Below are positions 15,512 through 24,230 of a DNA stretch of 26,088 nucleotides, piece after piece. The DNA is taken from NCBI GenBank assembly GCA_039936115.1, contig JBDTIZ010000030.1:1-26088 (forward strand), in the 5' to 3' direction. The notes beneath the pieces were generated by a model. It ran no database searches. It saw only the letters and a program-made list of their open reading frames with translations, and was not told the DNA's origin. The number at the start of each line of letters is the position of its first letter. The first letter of the stretch is position 1. Both the position numbers and the translations under genes were made by a program. This DNA is from DATIJJ01 sp039936115. GTDB lineage: Bacteria > Pseudomonadota > Gammaproteobacteria > DSM-16500.

Positions 15512-16303
15512 TTAACAGTTAACAACGGAACACTCATCTTTCATTTTTTCATGGATTTTTAGTATAAGTTCTGTTTTGTTATGACATTTAAATTTAGATT
15601 TCATATTATCAATGTAATGTTCCACAGTCCGTGGAGAGAGCTTCATGCGATTAGCAATTTCTTTAATTTTCAATCCAGTTAATAAAAGCTTTGCGCAGAT
15701 ATACTGTTGGTTTGACAAATATACGTCATTCATTTTATTGTTTTTTATGAAGATATTTTCAGGAACAAGAAAACCCATTTTTGTGATTAAAGCTAACGAA
15801 TCAGCAAGTGATTTTTTACCTAACGTAATTGAGCAACCGAATAGTCCAATTACTTTGTTCTTGCTATTATACCAAGGCATTTTAACCGAAAGAACTTGAT
15901 AAATTACGTCATTGTTTTTTTGAATAATTTCTTCTTCCAGGATTTGAATTTTTTCTCTTTTCATGGTTTCACTGTCATTTTTTAAGAGCGCGCTTGCAGC
16001 TTTAGAAGTTAAAGCACTGAAATAAGATTTGCCGATTGCTTGACTGATTGAATCTAAATTACATTGTTCAATATTATTTTCATTCAATTGTTGAATGACG
16101 CCATTAACATCCTCAAAATAAATACCACATGGAATGGTTAATAAAGATGAAACAGTATGGTTTGTATACCAGCCACTATCTGAATGATTTTTAATTTTGA
16201 TATTTGGCTTAATTAACTTTAATCCATTACCGTAACGGTAAACTTTAAGCTCGTTGCTCGTGTCTAACTTATTGAATTGCATAAAATACCAGAAAAAAGA
16301 CAT
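15512..16303 (-). CDS. LuxR-type transcriptional regulator with sensor-like N-terminus
   Basis: About 263 residues. The C-terminus is a LuxR/GerE helix-turn-helix: GLKIKEIANRMKLSPRTVEH followed by KFKCHNKTELILK. The N-terminal 190 residues contain a stretch (YQVLSVKMPWYNSKNKVIGL then FGCSITLG) with the look of a PAS-type sensor strand pair. The start is uncertain: TTG at 16312, ATG at 16303 or ATG at 16282 are all in frame and none has a clear Shine-Dalgarno sequence. It is divergent from queF, and shares size and HTH style with the regulator at 1582-2406, so the two may be paralogues. Confidence 0.82.
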   Translation of the reverse strand: MSFFWYFMQFNKLDTSNELKVYRYGNGLKLIKPNIKIKNHSDSGWYTNHTVSSLLTIPCGIYFEDVNGVIQQLNENNIEQCNLDSISQAIGKSYFSALTSKAASALLKNDSETMKREKIQILEEEIIQKNNDVIYQVLSVKMPWYNSKNKVIGLFGCSITLGKKSLADSLALITKMGFLVPENIFIKNNKMNDVYLSNQQYICAKLLLTGLKIKEIANRMKLSPRTVEHYIDNMKSKFKCHNKTELILKIHEKMKDECSVVNC

Positions 16304-16362
16304 AGTAAACAATTAAACATTTTAATTCATATGAACATAAAAAGCACGCTTATTAAATTTAC

Positions 16363-16372
16363 GGTATACCGG
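16363..16372. promoter_or_regulatory. Possible operator between the LuxR regulator and queF
   Basis: CGGTATACCG is a perfect 10-bp palindrome, and its half TTACGGTAT recurs at 16378-16386, giving a direct repeat about 18 bases apart. The position in a divergent promoter region suits a regulator binding site, perhaps for the adjacent LuxR protein. No known motif was recognised. Confidence 0.3.
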
Positions 16373-16448
16373 GATTTTACGGTATTGAGAGTGATTCAGT
16401 TTATCTAAAATAGATACTTATTTTGATGAACACTTTTGTGGAGTAATT

Positions 16449-17294
16449 ATGTTAGAGGCTGCGAAACTTATCCCTGCCCAATCTGATTTGGGAAATAAAT
16501 CAGAGTACAATCCTCATTATAACCCAGACAAACTATTTCCGATCTTACGCAAATTTAACCGAGATAAAATTAGTATTCCGGAGAAATTACCTTTTTTTGG
16601 TTTTGATATTTGGAATCATTACGAAGTATCGTGGCTAAATGAAAAAGGTAAACCTATCGTTGGAATAGCTGAAATAATTTACGGTTGTGATTCTCTCTAT
16701 ATTATTGAATCGAAGTCGATGAAGTTATACTTCAATTCATTTAATAATACAAAATTTAGGAATGTTGAAACACTGAATTCCACGATAAAAAATGACCTGG
16801 AGATACGTATCGGCCTTTCTGTTAATGTAAAAGTTATTTTACAAAAAGATGTAACAGAAGAAAAATTATTTTCTGGATTTAACGGGATATGTATCGATGA
16901 ATTAGATATTAACTGTTCACACTACACTATCAATCCATCACTTCTTTACAATGAAGAGACTTATGTTTCTGAAACATTATATTCAAATCTTTTGAAATCC
17001 AATTGTTTTGTCACCAATCAACCCGACTGGGGCAGTATTCAAATTGATTATGAAGGTAAAAAGATTAATCATCCCGGTTTACTTCGTTATATTGTTTCAT
17101 TTCGCAATTGTAATGAATTTAGTGAAACTAGCATTGAACAAATATTTATGGATATCATGCAATATTGCAAACCAACTAAATTAACAGTCTATGGTCGATT
17201 CACTAGACGAGGTGGAATTGATATTAATCCTTATCGATCAACGAGTCATTGCATTACTCACGACAAAATAAATTTAAGATTTTGCAGACAATAA
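16449..17294 (+). CDS. queF: NADPH-dependent 7-cyano-7-deazaguanine reductase (long-form QueF)
   Basis: 281 residues, the size of the E. coli type (bidomain) QueF. It reduces the nitrile of preQ0 to the amine preQ1 using two NADPH, the committed step to queuosine in tRNA anticodons. The N-terminal tunnelling-fold half carries ESKSMKLYFNSFNNT (87-101). The C-terminal half has the catalytic NCFVTNQPDWGSI with nucleophile Cys186 (thioimide) and Asp193, and later FTRRGGIDINPYRS (251-264). GGAG precedes the ATG at the usual distance. No preQ1 riboswitch or other que gene was seen nearby. Confidence 0.97.
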   Translation: MLEAAKLIPAQSDLGNKSEYNPHYNPDKLFPILRKFNRDKISIPEKLPFFGFDIWNHYEVSWLNEKGKPIVGIAEIIYGCDSLYIIESKSMKLYFNSFNNTKFRNVETLNSTIKNDLEIRIGLSVNVKVILQKDVTEEKLFSGFNGICIDELDINCSHYTINPSLLYNEETYVSETLYSNLLKSNCFVTNQPDWGSIQIDYEGKKINHPGLLRYIVSFRNCNEFSETSIEQIFMDIMQYCKPTKLTVYGRFTRRGGIDINPYRSTSHCITHDKINLRFCRQ

Positions 17295-17303
17295 CTAAAC
17301 ACT

Positions 17304-17329
17304 GTAGCCCGGGCAAAAGCCCGGGATAC
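17304..17329. terminator. GC-rich hairpin between convergent queF and the MerR-type gene
   Basis: GTAG-CCCGGGC-AAAA-GCCCGGG-ATAC forms a 7-bp perfect GC stem with a 4-base loop, extended by GTA/TAC. It lies just past the queF stop and just past the leftward gene's stop, with a T- and A-run following, so it may terminate in both directions. The GTAGCCCGGGC...CCGGGATAC form also recalls a dispersed REP-like repeat. Confidence 0.6.
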
Positions 17330-17343
17330 AATCTTTAAAAAAA

Positions 17344-18288
17344 TTATTTAACATGAAGTTTCACCCAATCTTTAGCAGCACGACTCACTTTATCATCTTT
17401 CATGATAGCTTGAATGATACTGTCAGTAGGTTCCCTCTCATCGCCATGCATGTCTTCCATTAATTCATTCCATTCCTTTAAAACAACAGGATCAGATTGC
17501 TTTTCCACCAGACTCAGCACAGCCATGATACGACCTCGATAGTAAGCTGAAATCGCTTTATCCAGCCAACTAAATGCCTCTGGTGATGGCGCGCCATCTG
17601 CATCCACTGCCCCTTTTTCAAATCCCTTTACCCAGATAGCATTGCGTAAACCAACATATTTTTTTCCATAAACTTTATTCACCCAGTCCATGCAACGTTG
17701 GCCCATTGCTATACCATAATCACTCGTTGGATCTTTTTTTAAGTTTCTACTGACTTCATCCAGTAACTCCGACCATTGTTGCGTTACTGTATTTAATTCA
17801 GTTTCAGTAAATCTAGTTTTAAGCTCTTGCTCGAAACTAGCATATTGTTTTAACTCTTCTGAATTGAATACTTTTCCTGCCCATGTTTTTTCTAGTTGCT
17901 GTGTCATACGATATACCTCTATTAGTTTAAGAATTGTTTCCCATGGAATAGATTTATCGTGACTACAATCGTTGATTACTTTATTAAGTGTTTGACTTGC
18001 CTCAAGCAATGATTTGGCTTTTGCTTCTAAACATTGCGATTGATCGACAAAATGATCAATCATGTTAACCTCTGTATCTAGCAAGGTTTTGATTTGCGCT
18101 AATTCAAACCCAAAAAATTTCAATGCAATAATCTGTTGTAGTTTTAATAAATCTTTCTCAGAATACAAACGATACCCGTTAGATAACCTAACAGATGGTA
18201 CGAGCAAATTAATACGATCATAGTGATGCAGTGTTTGCACCGAAATATGTGTCAATTTGCTGAGATCTTTTACGTACCATTGAGCCAT
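17344..18288 (-). CDS. MerR-family regulator with TipAS-like effector domain
   Basis: 314 residues. The N-terminus is a MerR winged HTH (WYVKDLSKLTHISVQTLHHY then RLYSEKDLLKLQQIIALKFF, residues 4-60) followed by the dimerisation helix. The C-terminal part (about 155-310; EKTWAGKVFNSEELKQYASF, MGQRCMDWVNKVYG) resembles the TipAS antibiotic-sensing domain of TipA-type activators, which bind small molecules and switch on target promoters by untwisting a long spacer. AGGAG precedes the ATG at 18288. Its own upstream region has the matching promoter form (18310-18340), suggesting autoregulation. The upstream neighbour on the same strand is an amino-acid permease. Confidence 0.88.
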   Translation of the reverse strand: MAQWYVKDLSKLTHISVQTLHHYDRINLLVPSVRLSNGYRLYSEKDLLKLQQIIALKFFGFELAQIKTLLDTEVNMIDHFVDQSQCLEAKAKSLLEASQTLNKVINDCSHDKSIPWETILKLIEVYRMTQQLEKTWAGKVFNSEELKQYASFEQELKTRFTETELNTVTQQWSELLDEVSRNLKKDPTSDYGIAMGQRCMDWVNKVYGKKYVGLRNAIWVKGFEKGAVDADGAPSPEAFSWLDKAISAYYRGRIMAVLSLVEKQSDPVVLKEWNELMEDMHGDEREPTDSIIQAIMKDDKVSRAAKDWVKLHVK

Positions 18289-18309
18289 CGTTTTTCTCCT
18301 ACAGGGTGA

Positions 18310-18340
18310 AAGATAAGGTATATAGCAACTATAGGGTCAA
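18310..18340 (-). promoter_or_regulatory. MerR-type promoter/operator with 19-bp spacer
   Basis: On the minus strand TTGACC (18340-18335) and TATCTT (18315-18310) are separated by exactly 19 bp, and the spacer contains the imperfect dyad CTATAG-TTG-CTATATACC. An over-long spacer with a dyad between -35 and -10 is the hallmark of promoters activated by MerR-family proteins. It lies 22 bases before the MerR-type gene, which suggests autoregulation. Confidence 0.6.
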
Positions 18341-18407
18341 GGTTTGTTTAGATATATTTTAAAACTTTAAAATCTTGCTTGTTTAATCACGAATTTTCGC
18401 CTAGAAA

Positions 18408-19679
18408 CTACTTAATATATTGCTTTGTTTTTTCAAGCAAAAAGGAACCAACCAGCAAAAAAATCATAGTATAAACAGCAAAAGGCGAATGCTGATAGGT
18501 ATATACTTCAAGCACAACAAACAAAGCAAGACAAAGAATAAGTGATAGCATGACTAAAGACTTATTTGCCTGCGTTTTTGCTAGAATTTTTAAATGGCCT
18601 GCATTGACAGCTGCATAAATTAATAAAAATGCACCGCTTCCCATCATAGCAACCACTGAGAGATCAAAAAATAAAATAAAAATTATGGTGAGAAATGTTG
18701 TGATAAATAATCCCTCAGTTGCATTTTTCCATTCGGTTCGAGTGAAAGAAGATGGAAGCTCTCCATCACGCGCCATCATATAACTGATATTTGCTGCGCC
18801 AAATAAAGTAGCATTGATAGCTGATGCAGTTGAAAATAAAGCGGCAATCGCTATGAGCTTAAATCCCCATTCACCCAGAAAAGGTTTCGCGGCTTCAGCG
18901 AGCGCATAATCGCCTGCTGCATAAATTTCACTGGGAGCTAGATTACCGGTAACAGTGAGTGATACAGCAATGTAAATTGCAATAACAATAAAAACACTTA
19001 GATAAAGTGCTTTGGGTAAATTTATTTTAGGATTAAACATATCAGCAGCTGCATTAGTTATCAAACCAAAGCCTTCATATCCAATAAATAATACGCCTGC
19101 GCCAAAAACGATATGTGCTGTATTACTCCAGTGTGTCGGTGATAGATAGGCTGGATGGATGAAAAACAAACCAACAGCAGCAAAGAAAATGAGAATGGAT
19201 ACTTTAATGCATACAATAATCACTTCTGCCTTGCCAACTGAACGTGCGCCTAGGATATTCAGAATTGTAAAAAATATTACGATGGCTGAAGCAACACTTT
19301 TTGTGAGAATAGGAGTAGGTGTAGTGGTAAAAAATGTCAGGCAATAAGCAGCAAAACCGTGAGCATAGAGTGCGATAGAAATGATGTAACCTATCCACAT
19401 AAATATGTTGATACCACCACTCATCAAACCAGCGCCATAACCTTCTACCAGGAATTGCACTGCGCCACCTGCTGTGGGATAAGTGGCACCTAGCTTGGCA
19501 TAAGAATAAGTACAAAATAATGCGATAACACCACCGACCAGAAAAGAAATCCACATAGAGGAGCCCGCTGCCATTGCTACTACGCCAAGAATTGAAAAAA
19601 TCCCTGCACCAATCATGCCGCCAATACCAATTGAAATTGCTGCGATTACGGAAATGGGGGCTGTACTGGCATTTGTCAT
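18408..19679 (-). CDS. APC-superfamily amino acid permease
   Basis: 423 residues with about twelve membrane segments. The first helix has the APC signature GIGGMIGAGIFSILG (18-32), followed by TYPTAGGAVQFLVEGYG, typical of amino acid/polyamine/organocation transporters. The segment GYEGFGLITNAAADMFNPK in helix 6 also fits. It should import an amino acid or amine across the inner membrane with a cation; the substrate cannot be predicted. AAAGGAA precedes the ATG at 19679. It lies upstream of the MerR-type gene on the same strand, but the regulator has its own promoter, so co-transcription is optional. Confidence 0.9.
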   Translation of the reverse strand: MTNASTAPISVIAAISIGIGGMIGAGIFSILGVVAMAAGSSMWISFLVGGVIALFCTYSYAKLGATYPTAGGAVQFLVEGYGAGLMSGGINIFMWIGYIISIALYAHGFAAYCLTFFTTTPTPILTKSVASAIVIFFTILNILGARSVGKAEVIIVCIKVSILIFFAAVGLFFIHPAYLSPTHWSNTAHIVFGAGVLFIGYEGFGLITNAAADMFNPKINLPKALYLSVFIVIAIYIAVSLTVTGNLAPSEIYAAGDYALAEAAKPFLGEWGFKLIAIAALFSTASAINATLFGAANISYMMARDGELPSSFTRTEWKNATEGLFITTFLTIIFILFFDLSVVAMMGSGAFLLIYAAVNAGHLKILAKTQANKSLVMLSLILCLALFVVLEVYTYQHSPFAVYTMIFLLVGSFLLEKTKQYIK

Positions 19680-19784
19680 AGGTCGATTCCTTTCGCAAAA
19701 ACAAATTACTCAAAGTATAACTACGTACCTTGAGTATACTAAATGATTTGTTATCCCTCTACCTATAAGCAAGAGATGCTATTA

Positions 19785-19976
19785 TCAACGTTTCACAGGC
19801 CCGCTTGGCAACGACGCACTGACTAGAAATACAGCTTTAGAGGATAGACTTTCGTTTTCAATTTTTTGCGTAAATTCAGCAGCAACTGTGTGATAACGTT
19901 TCTCTCTTGGGGGCAGATAAAAAGTAAAAAACGGTCGCGTTTTTGGAAGCATAGAATCAGATGGTGCTTGCAGATA
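19785..19976 (-). pseudogene. Open in-frame tail after the stop codon of the DnaJ/ankyrin gene
   Basis: Immediately after the TAA at 19979-19977 the same frame stays open for 63 codons and ends at TGA 19787-19785: YLQAPSDSMLPKTRPFFTFY, then LPPREKRYHTVAAEFTQKIE and NESLSSKAVFLVSASLPSGP. An internal ATG (19952) lacks a ribosome binding site. The composition is protein-like and proline-rich like the end of the preceding protein. It may be the former C-terminus cut off by a nonsense change; it could also be chance. Confidence 0.45.
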
Positions 19977-22301
19977 TTATCTTGTTCTAGTGTTAGGTGA
20001 AGCAGGACGTTCTAAAAATTGTTGATAAGCAAGTAAATAGTTTGTTTTAAAATGATGAATTCGGCTTTCGGTTTCTGATTTTTCATCGCCTTCTCTTAGG
20101 TTAGCAAAAAAACCTGCGGTGGCTTGATAAAAAGGTTTGTATTCTAATACAAAACCTGTATTAAAAGCATCCTCTGGATTAAAACATGTCTTTAGGAAAA
20201 ATTCAGCACGCCGAAAATTTTCGGGTTTATATCTACCATAAAAGCTGTAAGATTCTTTCAGAGCGTTTAAACCCTTTATTGCCGTTTCGTAGCATCCAAA
20301 TAATTTTAGGATTTCAGGAAATGAAGTATCTGGAACTTGATTATTAATTAATCCGATTAATACACGAGATGATAAAATTTCGGTTTCTATTATGGGCGAT
20401 TTTGCTAAATCAACAGCTGTTTTGTGCTCTAAGTTTTTTAAATTTATATTAATCCCAGGAAATTTTAGCAATGTCCGCACTTGACCTAAATGGCCTGCAC
20501 GAGCCGAAATCATTAACGCTGTTTCACCCGCTTTATTTTGTATATTTGCATCGCACCCAGGTATTTTAAGTAATGCCTCGATGCTTTTTAGATCATCGAA
20601 TTTCGCAACCAAATGCACAGCATTTTCACCCTTATTCGGTTCACAGTGATTTACTTTAAAATCATAGCTACTATGTTCAGCTTTCTCATCAGCATTTTCT
20701 ATAGAGCTGCAAGCCAATTCAGTCAGCGTCAAAAAAGATTCCTTCGCTGAATAAGCAACAGACTCCGTTGCCAGTAATAACGGTGTAAATCCTTTATTAT
20801 CTCTATCTAATACTACAAAGTCAGTTGCAACTTTTTTAGTGACTACTAAATAGCGAATAAATTCAGGATCACACCCAAGAACGGCACGACATAAAATATT
20901 ATTGTGCAAGTATCTTATTTCATTAATTTCTTTTTCTGGCAATCGATCAAGAACCTTGCGAGCAAATGGCTGTCGGTATTTTATCTCCTTAGGTAAAATA
21001 TATTTTTCCATGATCGAACAGCATAGATCATAATAGAATTTTAAATTATTTTTTTGTTGGCAAGTAACATAGAATTTATTCAGTAGATCGATAACTAAAT
21101 CCATTGACCTTATTTCATATATATAAACTAAACATTCTTGTACTTCACTAATATTTAAATCAAAAATATCGCCTTTGTGTATTTGATTAAGAATGTGACG
21201 ATCTTTTCTCTTTTTAATGGATAAATTCTCCAATCCTATGTTGTCTAAATCCACATAAACACAAGCAGGATGGATAAGTATCGCTATAGGTAACGGGATT
21301 ATAGCATTTTCGAATTTCAATGCGTGAGCTAATACGGTTAAACCGTTTTCATCTTTTTTATTAACATTGACTGATGAGTTTATTATTGCTGTTTTGGAAT
21401 TCTCTATCAAGAAGCGTAGAAATTGATGATTGTCAGCGTACCAATTGATTTTGGTAAAGAGATATTTCGCACACAGGTTCTCAAATGTCTCAGCATTTAT
21501 TATACTTTTAATTTTTTTAAAACTATCAAATACAATGTTTCTTTGTTCATTGTTTTCGTAGCTAGAATAAACTGTACAAAGTAATTCATAGAGTTGATCT
21601 ACACTATACGATAATGGTTTAGCATAAAAATCATTTAATTTATTGCGTAATTCTAGTATTGCATTTCCATATCTTCGCGCGTCATCTGTTATATAACGAT
21701 CACCGTGTCTTGTACATGCAGTGAATTTTACATATAGAACACCAGCTTTAGGTATTATTTGTTGCATTTTAGCAAGGTCAACTCTGTTAACATCTGGCTT
21801 TAATGCATCGCGTAATTCTTTAAGCATCGAATTAGTGTGCCAATTAATGTCCCATTGTGTGGGTTTAGGATCATCTTGTCTTTTATACTCTTCTGCGCGA
21901 CGTTGTTGTTCTGCAGCATCGGCTCTTCTTTGAGCTTCTTGCTGAGCAAACAATTCTTTTACTTTTCTAGCCGCTATGGAGCCTATATCGTCACCGATAT
22001 TATTGCGTCTATTGTATGCAGCAAGATCATAGTTATACTGTTCAAATTTAACCTGATACTCACTATCAAATTGACTCCGTTTTACAGAATCTGAAAGAAT
22101 CTCATATGCTTCACTTATTTTTTTAAATTCTTTATTCGCTTTTTCTAGGGTTGTAGGATTTTTATCAGGATGGCATTTTAGCGCCAATTTGCGATAAGCT
22201 TTTTTAAGCTCATCATCAGAAACTGTCCGGGGAACTCCTAAAATTTCAAATAAGTCATTTAATCCTTGGGGTGGTGATGGAGGTTGGTTTGTGCTAAACA
22301 T
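19977..22301 (-). CDS. J-domain protein with ankyrin repeats
   Basis: 774 residues. A J-domain at about 15-82 (LFEILGVPRTVSDDELKKAY, with HPD at 44-46) would stimulate an Hsp70 ATPase. A charged Ala/Arg/Glu/Gln-rich coiled coil follows (about 110-145, QQEAQRRADAAEQQRRAEEY). The centre has one weak ankyrin-like unit (about 318-345), and two clear ankyrin repeats lie at 558-626 (GENAVHLVAKFDDLKSIEAL, then GETALMISARAGHLGQVRTL). It lacks the Gly/Phe and zinc-finger regions of housekeeping DnaJ. J-domain plus ankyrin architecture is eukaryote-like and occurs in intracellular bacteria, so a host-directed role is an inference. The frame stays open past the stop (see 19785-19976). Confidence 0.85.
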   Translation of the reverse strand: MFSTNQPPSPPQGLNDLFEILGVPRTVSDDELKKAYRKLALKCHPDKNPTTLEKANKEFKKISEAYEILSDSVKRSQFDSEYQVKFEQYNYDLAAYNRRNNIGDDIGSIAARKVKELFAQQEAQRRADAAEQQRRAEEYKRQDDPKPTQWDINWHTNSMLKELRDALKPDVNRVDLAKMQQIIPKAGVLYVKFTACTRHGDRYITDDARRYGNAILELRNKLNDFYAKPLSYSVDQLYELLCTVYSSYENNEQRNIVFDSFKKIKSIINAETFENLCAKYLFTKINWYADNHQFLRFLIENSKTAIINSSVNVNKKDENGLTVLAHALKFENAIIPLPIAILIHPACVYVDLDNIGLENLSIKKRKDRHILNQIHKGDIFDLNISEVQECLVYIYEIRSMDLVIDLLNKFYVTCQQKNNLKFYYDLCCSIMEKYILPKEIKYRQPFARKVLDRLPEKEINEIRYLHNNILCRAVLGCDPEFIRYLVVTKKVATDFVVLDRDNKGFTPLLLATESVAYSAKESFLTLTELACSSIENADEKAEHSSYDFKVNHCEPNKGENAVHLVAKFDDLKSIEALLKIPGCDANIQNKAGETALMISARAGHLGQVRTLLKFPGININLKNLEHKTAVDLAKSPIIETEILSSRVLIGLINNQVPDTSFPEILKLFGCYETAIKGLNALKESYSFYGRYKPENFRRAEFFLKTCFNPEDAFNTGFVLEYKPFYQATAGFFANLREGDEKSETESRIHHFKTNYLLAYQQFLERPASPNTRTR

Positions 22302-22431
22302 ATTATTTTCTCAACTGTTTATTCTAAGAATTACAGGCATTATATAGTTTTAACCTTAAGATAAGCTTAAAAAGACTCTTAAAATAATACCTGTGATCTT
22401 ATAAATTATAATATAACCAATGAGATACACT

Positions 22432-23592
22432 TTATGATGTTGGGATATAGGATTTTAAATATATTATAAAATCACTCAAAGCCTCAATGCCGCTCTCTTC
22501 CGCTTGTTTACACCACGCATGTAATTGTTCCAGAAGGGTCTGCTGAGTTGCAGTGCTTTTTGCCCAAATGTTTTGTAACCCCACGCGTAACTGATAGACT
22601 TTTTTTAATGCCTGATGTTGTTCCAACACGGTTGTTAAAACCTGTTGTTTTTTATCATCAAGTAGCGATATATCACTAATCAATAACGTCCGCGCCTGAC
22701 TAGAAAGAGATTGGCCTTGTTTTTTACGTTCCTCATTAAATACCGGCGTGATCACTGTTTTACGATAATCCGACATAACTTGAAAACGATTCGTTATAAT
22801 TGCTTTTAGTGTATCGATATCCACATTAGATTTTCCGGGTAGTAATGTTGCACGAGGAGGCAAGTGTTTTGGTTTGGCAAGTCCAAACAGTTGCAACAAT
22901 CGAATGACACACCAGCCCACATCAACCTCCCACCATTTAACAGAGAATTTTGCCGATGTTCCATAGGTATGATGATTATTATGTAATTCTTCACCTGCAA
23001 TAAAAATTCCAAACGGAATGATATTACGAGATGCATCCTTCGTTTCAAAATTTCGATACCCGATTGAGTGTCCCACACCATTAATTACCCCGCCTGCAAA
23101 GAACGGAACCCACGACATTTGGACAGCCCATATCGTAATGCCGATAAATCCGAATAAAACCATGTTAATGATTAACAATGCAATTGTGCCTGCTGCACTA
23201 TGCTTGCTATAGACATTACGCTCTAACCAATCATCTGGCGTTCCATGGCCATAACGTTCTAATGTATCCGGGTTACATTTTTCTTTGCGGTATAGTTCAG
23301 CCCCTTCAAGCAACACTTTTTTTAAACCATGCACTTGCGGGCTATGCGGATCATCTATAGTTTCAACTTTAGCATGATGCTTTCTATGAATAGCCGCCCA
23401 TTCTTTAGTGACCTGTCCAGTCGTCATCCATAACCAGAGACGAAAAAAATGACTAACAAGGGGATGTAACTCGACAGATCGATGTGCTTGATGCCTATGT
23501 AAAAAAATGGTTACTCCCAAGAGTGTAATTTGCGTCAAAACTAAAGTAACAACGATATAACCCCACCAAGGTAATTGTATAAATCCAAACAT
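22432..23592 (-). CDS. Acyl-CoA/fatty acid desaturase (delta-9 type, membrane di-iron)
   Basis: 386 residues. Three histidine boxes for the di-iron centre are present: HRHQAH at 32-37, HRKHH at 69-73 and HNNHH at 204-208, the last within EELHNNHHTYGTSAKFS. Membrane segments lie near 10-30 and 135-175. It should introduce a cis double bond into saturated acyl chains and so adjust membrane fluidity. The extra 130-residue C-terminal region (LKAIITNRFQVMSDY, QNIWAKSTATQQTLLEQLHA) is typical of the proteobacterial desaturases of this type. GAGGTCAGT precedes the ATG. A 20-bp near-palindrome lies about 96 bases upstream and may be its operator. Confidence 0.93.
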   Translation of the reverse strand: MFGFIQLPWWGYIVVTLVLTQITLLGVTIFLHRHQAHRSVELHPLVSHFFRLWLWMTTGQVTKEWAAIHRKHHAKVETIDDPHSPQVHGLKKVLLEGAELYRKEKCNPDTLERYGHGTPDDWLERNVYSKHSAAGTIALLIINMVLFGFIGITIWAVQMSWVPFFAGGVINGVGHSIGYRNFETKDASRNIIPFGIFIAGEELHNNHHTYGTSAKFSVKWWEVDVGWCVIRLLQLFGLAKPKHLPPRATLLPGKSNVDIDTLKAIITNRFQVMSDYRKTVITPVFNEERKKQGQSLSSQARTLLISDISLLDDKKQQVLTTVLEQHQALKKVYQLRVGLQNIWAKSTATQQTLLEQLHAWCKQAEESGIEALSDFIIYLKSYIPTS

Positions 23593-23687
23593 ACTGACCT
23601 CATTAATTTGTTTAAATAAATGTTATGTGAAAAATCCGTGCAAAATCCTGCATTTGCGAAATTAGGCTAGCACACGATTTATGCGAG

Positions 23688-23707
23688 ATGAGTAAAATTT
23701 AACTCAT
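23688..23707. promoter_or_regulatory. Near-perfect 20-bp palindrome upstream of the desaturase
   Basis: ATGAGTAAAATTTAACTCAT pairs with its own inverse except for one A-A pair on each side. It sits in the desaturase promoter region, where such genes in other bacteria are controlled by TetR- or GntR-type repressors. It does not match the FadR, FabR or DesT consensus that I recall. Confidence 0.4.
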
Positions 23708-23905
23708 AAAAGACTTGACCCTATTTGTCTTTTACGCATGAAAAATTTTACGTTTAAAAGAGAGTTTTTTTGCTAAAAGGAAAAACAATACTGTCAATTA
23801 TTTTTTTTTATTTCTGAAATAGGGTAAAAAAAATAACTAGAAAATTCTCTTGACGAAAATTAGGTATTACGCATGAGGGATATGAGGCTTGCTACTAAAA
23901 AAACT

Positions 23906-23965
23906 TGTCATTCCCCCGAAAGCGGAAATCGATTTGGATGGATTCCCGCCTTCACGGGAATGACA
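23906..23965. repeat. Dispersed inverted repeat (TGTCATTCCC type)
   Basis: TGTCATTCCCCCGAAAGCGG at the left and its near inverse ending CCTTCACGGGAATGACA at the right form an imperfect 60-bp palindrome. It belongs to a type of intergenic repeat (gtcattcccgcgaaagcggg...) seen in many proteobacteria. It lies in the 638-bp gene-free gap 23593-24230. Confidence 0.7.
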
Positions 23966-24016
23966 GGACTAGTAAAGCTGCGCTCGTAGAATATTAGTCA
24001 GGCACGAAAAGAGTCG

Positions 24017-24136
24017 CTCAGGGTGCCGAATATTCTATTTAAAATGCTTAATGACGCATAGCTATGCCACCCTGAGGGAACAAAGGATCGCTTAATGTTT
24101 AAAAGAGATTCTTCGTTTCACTCAGGATGACAGCGT
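24017..24136. repeat. Second dispersed repeat (CTCAGGGTG / CACCCTGAG type)
   Basis: CTCAGGGTG (24017-24025) and CACCCTGAG (24068-24076) form a perfect 9-bp inverted pair 42 bases apart. A related half, GATTCTTCGTTTCACTCAGG then ATGACAGC, follows at 24108-24135. GCTTAATG occurs twice inside. The rest of the gap 23593-24230 is AT-rich and holds no convincing gene. Confidence 0.6.
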
Positions 24137-24230
24137 TTTTGAGCCTTCTATCATTTTATAAAAATGGCTGCGGCATGACAGGCTCGCATATAGATTAGTA
24201 GCAGGACAATGGATAAATAAATTGCATCAA

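Noticed and set aside
16373..16448. preQ1 riboswitch before queF
   Set aside because: I could not find the conserved preQ1-I stem, loop and A-rich tail or a class II pattern in the leader; the region looks like an ordinary AT-rich promoter.
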